Source: Rhodocyclaceae bacterium (lineage in GTDB: Bacteria > Pseudomonadota > Gammaproteobacteria > Burkholderiales > Rhodocyclaceae). Taken from it: a stretch of DNA of 64,000 nt. The notes below the pieces were generated by a model. It saw nothing but the letters and a program-made list of their open reading frames with translations. It had not been told where the DNA came from and did not search any database. The DNA is taken from positions 1-64,000 of the forward strand of contig JAQTNK010000001.1 in NCBI GenBank assembly GCA_028713915.1, given 5' to 3'. Shown here piece by piece: positions 61,453 to 64,000 of this stretch; the stretch's first letter is position 1, and each line of letters opens with the position of its first letter. A program made the position numbers and the translations under genes.

Positions 61453-62238
61453 ATGTCGCCGATTGACAGCCTAAACGACGAAGAGCGTCACAAGTTCTTG
61501 CGCGTTGTGCAGGACTCGATGCACATCTACCGGCACTTTCATCTTTACCTTTGGCTGCGGGCCGATCTTCAGTATTTCTTGCCGCACGAGATTTTGCTTT
61601 CGATCAGCGGCAACTTTGCTCGCCGCCAAATCACCATGGATGTCGTGTCGGGACTGCCCGGCGTAAACACTGCAAACTCGTTCAAATGCGGCGTAGACGA
61701 CATCGCCAACTATCTGTACGAGTGCTGGCAGCAAAACAACCGCCGCTGTCTGGCAGTCACGTCGCCTCCGCATCTCCTGCCGGACAATGCCTGCACGTGC
61801 GAAATCCATACGGCGCTGCGCGGCATGCGCTCGATCATCGTGCACGGCGTTCGCGACGAACGCACTGGCCAAGATAGCCTCTACTTGTTCCTGCATTCGC
61901 AAGTCGGCATGCCGAACAAATATCACGGCATGGTCGACATGCTGCTTCCGCAAATCGATTTCGCCTACAAGCGGATAGCGTGCCTAAAGCCCGACGGCGC
62001 GGTTGAGGACCAACCCGCGCGCCTGATCAAGAAGGCGCAAGAAAGCGTGCTGTCGCCGCGAGAAATCGAGATCATGGAATGGGTGCGGCTAGGCAAGACC
62101 AACAGTGAAATCGGCTCCATTCTGAACATCAGCGAATTGACCGCCAAGAATCACCTGCGCCATATCTTTCGCAAGCTCGATGTCTCGAACCGGGCGCAGG
62201 CCGTCGCAACATGGCACGATCTATCCACGCTGTCGTAG
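61453..62238 (+). CDS. epsA: LuxR-family regulator, EpsA-like
   Basis: 261 residues. The N-terminal segment IYRHFHLYLWLRADLQYFLP, with HEILLSISGNFARRQITMDV and SGLPGV, matches the EpsA family of regulators linked to exopolysaccharide and PEP-CTERM loci in betaproteobacteria. The C-terminal GerE-type helix-turn-helix is LSPREIEIMEWVRLGKTNSE, then ISELTAKNHLRHIFRKLDVS. No strong ribosome-binding site precedes the ATG. It may regulate the peptide-export genes or an unlinked polysaccharide locus. Confidence 0.82.
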   Translation: MSPIDSLNDEERHKFLRVVQDSMHIYRHFHLYLWLRADLQYFLPHEILLSISGNFARRQITMDVVSGLPGVNTANSFKCGVDDIANYLYECWQQNNRRCLAVTSPPHLLPDNACTCEIHTALRGMRSIIVHGVRDERTGQDSLYLFLHSQVGMPNKYHGMVDMLLPQIDFAYKRIACLKPDGAVEDQPARLIKKAQESVLSPREIEIMEWVRLGKTNSEIGSILNISELTAKNHLRHIFRKLDVSNRAQAVATWHDLSTLS

Positions 62239-63351
62239 GCCAAGCGCCGTTGGCAGCGAGGTGGCGCAAAGTCAGCCCGCGGAAGGCGCCGCCACCGCGT
62301 GACCCCGGGACGAGCCGTCGTCATGCCGACTTGTCCGGGCGGCAGCGCTGCTTGCGCTGTTGGCGCTCGGATGCCATCCTTGGCGCACGCAAATCATGAG
62401 CCATTCGGCCTATTGACGCGTGGCGGCCAGGCACCGGACGCGAGGTGCGGCGCCTTGAACAAGGTAGGACCCCGTTCCATTTGCCGACACCACGAGTGGA
62501 ATCGACAAGTCAAATACTGGCATCAAGGCGGCACGTCCGCACGCAAGAGCATGCAGTTTTTTCGCATTCGCATCGGCTCGACCTCGATTTTGACGATTGC
62601 GCGTCACGTGTCAGACAGCGATGAAGAACGCCGTTGGCTCAGGATCACGGCGTGGCCGTTCGGCTCATTGACGCAAGCATTGCGCAAAGACATCATGCTT
62701 AGCACTTTGTCATTGCTTCGGCTGTGACCTGTCAAGTTGAAATTGGCGCTTTAAATCGCGGCCAACCTAAGGGTGCCCAAGTTGTGATCGGCTCGAAGAT
62801 GAAATATCTAGTTGTGCGGGCGGTTCAATCTTGTGCGTGTGATGGTTTGTAAATTGGTGGCATTGGAAAGTCGGAAACTATGTGGTGGGACTGCGACGTG
62901 CAATTTCGCCGAAATATCCTTAGGCTGAAGCTGTGGGCGAGAAGCGAGCATGAGGCCCGCGCAAAAGTTGAACGCATGTATCAAATTTCGACGATTCAGA
63001 AAATCGCGCTTGCCGACAACATCCGGATATTCAGCTATCTGAGAAGATTGCCGAAAACCAGTCTATGTTGAGTTATGTTGCTTGGGGTCACAGGGGAGTA
63101 CACGCGTTGTTTGCCAAAGTTGAAGCGCCAAGGAGAGCCTGCGTCCTGGAAGACCAGAAGGGTCGGGGCAACAGCGTAGCTGGCGATATCACCTTTGCAG
63201 CCGGTCTGCGGCTGGGCGAAGCAGCCCCAGGCAATGCGCGATGCCTCCTCGGCCTCACGCCACAGGGATCGCGGCAAAATCGCATGCAGGTACGAAGAAG
63301 CGGTGCCGCGGCCGCGGCAGTCCGTGTTTCGAGTCGAAAGAGTGCGTCGAC
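62239..63351. other. 1.1-kb region without a convincing gene
   Basis: AT-richer, fragmented reading frames. Holds repeat copies at 62395-62420 and 62657-62716. Short frames (for example 62880-63071, 63 codons) lack a ribosome-binding site or recognisable family. A decayed gene is possible but cannot be shown. Confidence 0.5.
62657..62716 (+). repeat. Dispersed repeat, copy B
   Basis: 60-base direct repeat of 55000-55059 (ungapped, about 80% identical). Lies downstream of epsA, so the pair brackets the peptide-export and epsA genes. Confidence 0.65.
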
Positions 63352-64000
63352 GTGCGCCAACTAGTTCATCAGTGCCAGCGCCTGCCCATACCCGATCCGA
63401 TCGGCAGTGCCGATTTGGCAGATCCGGTAGCCGCTGAAATGGCGCTGCGTGAGATTTTTGACCGTCGCTACGCCGGCAGCTATGACGCTGATTTTCTTCG
63501 CACCGCCGTGGCCGACGCCGTGCGCGCCTATCGCGGCGAATACCCCGGGTTGCTGCGCTGCGACGCCCTCTATCACGATCTGCGTCATGCGCTCGAAACG
63601 GCGCTGACCATGGCCCGCCTGCTCGATGGCTACGCCACCATCCACGCGCCGAACGATGCTGCGGGAATCGACGGCGATCTCGCTCTGTTCGGCATCGTGC
63701 TCGCGCTGTTTCACGACATCGGCTTGCTGCGCCGCGACGCCGAAGCGCATTTGTGGGGGCCGGCGCTGACCCCCGTCCATGAAGAGCGCGGCATCGAATT
63801 CATGGAGGCATATCTCTCCGGCACCGCGCTCGCCGCACTTGTCGGCGAATGCAGGTTGATCATGGCGACCAAGCCGGCGTACAAGATGCCCACCAGCTGG
63901 TCGGCGACGGAACGAACGCTCGCCAGCCTGCTCGCCACCGCCGACTTGGTCAGCCAAACGTCGGATCGCTACTACCTTGAAAAGTGCCGCGACTTCCTGT
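63352..64000 (+). CDS. HD-domain phosphohydrolase-like protein, 3' end cut by window
   Basis: About 216 residues visible, running off the window. The segment LYHDLRHALETALTMARLLD and then LALFHDIGLLRRDAEAHLW carries the His and His-Asp residues of the HD metal-dependent phosphohydrolase superfamily; VHEERGIEFMEAYLSG follows. The start is uncertain: GTG at 63352 keeps the conserved-looking VHQCQRLPIPDPIGSADLAD, whereas ATG at 63439 would shorten it. Substrate unknown. Confidence 0.75.
   Translation, partial: MRQLVHQCQRLPIPDPIGSADLADPVAAEMALREIFDRRYAGSYDADFLRTAVADAVRAYRGEYPGLLRCDALYHDLRHALETALTMARLLDGYATIHAPNDAAGIDGDLALFGIVLALFHDIGLLRRDAEAHLWGPALTPVHEERGIEFMEAYLSGTALAALVGECRLIMATKPAYKMPTSWSATERTLASLLATADLVSQTSDRYYLEKCRDFL

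Noticed and set aside
62880..63071. 63-codon frame
   Set aside because: No ribosome-binding site, no recognisable sequence; low support.

Overview
The window is a 64 kb piece of a high-GC (roughly two thirds G+C by eye) proteobacterial chromosome, most likely a betaproteobacterium and possibly from the Rhodocyclales. This rests on gene neighbourhoods typical of that class (hemA-prfA-prmC-grxD, hemC-hemD-hemX-hemY beside ppc, algZ-algR divergent from argH, dusB-fis-purH-purD-hemF, groES-groEL under CIRCE plus a heat-shock promoter, an EpsA-type LuxR regulator). The lineage below class is inference. Both window ends cut genes: pepP at the left, an HD-domain protein at the right.

Layout. 1-7435: housekeeping operon pepP-ubiH, dusB-fis-purH-purD-hemF (+). 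7698-15710: a small membrane protein (+), the hemC-D-X-Y operon (-), and divergent ppc (+). 15747-17545: an AT-richer accessory patch with a Cys-rich DUF3795-like protein, a PD-(D/E)XK-like protein and a BrnT/BrnA toxin-antitoxin pair with an operator-like inverted repeat. 17748-24328: algZ/algR (-), argH, a Ser/Thr kinase fused to a cyclic-nucleotide-binding domain, a fructosamine-kinase-like gene (+), then argD (-). 24565-28447: hemA-prfA-prmC-grxD (-) preceded by tRNA-Phe with a tandemly repeated 3' tail. 28585-36268: two ActP-like sodium:solute symporters, each with a DUF485 partner, plus a DUF4212 subunit and a TctD/TctE-like two-component pair (all -). 36492-39660: a one-TM protein of unknown function behind a promoter and a cyclic-di-GMP-I riboswitch, then groES-groEL with CIRCE and a sigma-32-like promoter (-). 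40033-48561: a small membrane protein, a broken EAL-domain gene, dacB, an LpxH-like phosphoesterase, a papain-like peptidase, ubiD, and an unusual AsmA-like protein with a very long charged helix. 48682-54507: biotin genes (bioD divergent from bioA-F-H-C), a small membrane protein and ubiA.

55000-62716 looks like an accessory secretion island. It encodes a 74-residue precursor with a textbook double-glycine leader and a very hydrophobic Gly/Leu/Val core. Next come a dedicated type I export system (HlyD-like adaptor, ABC transporter with N-terminal C39 peptidase, TolC-like channel) and an EpsA-like LuxR regulator. Degenerate copies of a short repeat lie on both sides of the island, and the flanking non-coding stretches are long and AT-richer. 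This is the best candidate for an undescribed system in the window: a leader-cleaved, Cys-free, apparently unmodified hydrophobic peptide with no recognisable immunity gene.

Other signals: heme synthesis (hemF, hemCDXY, hemA) and ubiquinone synthesis (ubiH, ubiD, ubiA) recur across the window. Second-messenger control appears twice, as c-di-GMP (riboswitch, EAL relic) and as cyclic nucleotide (kinase-CNB fusion).
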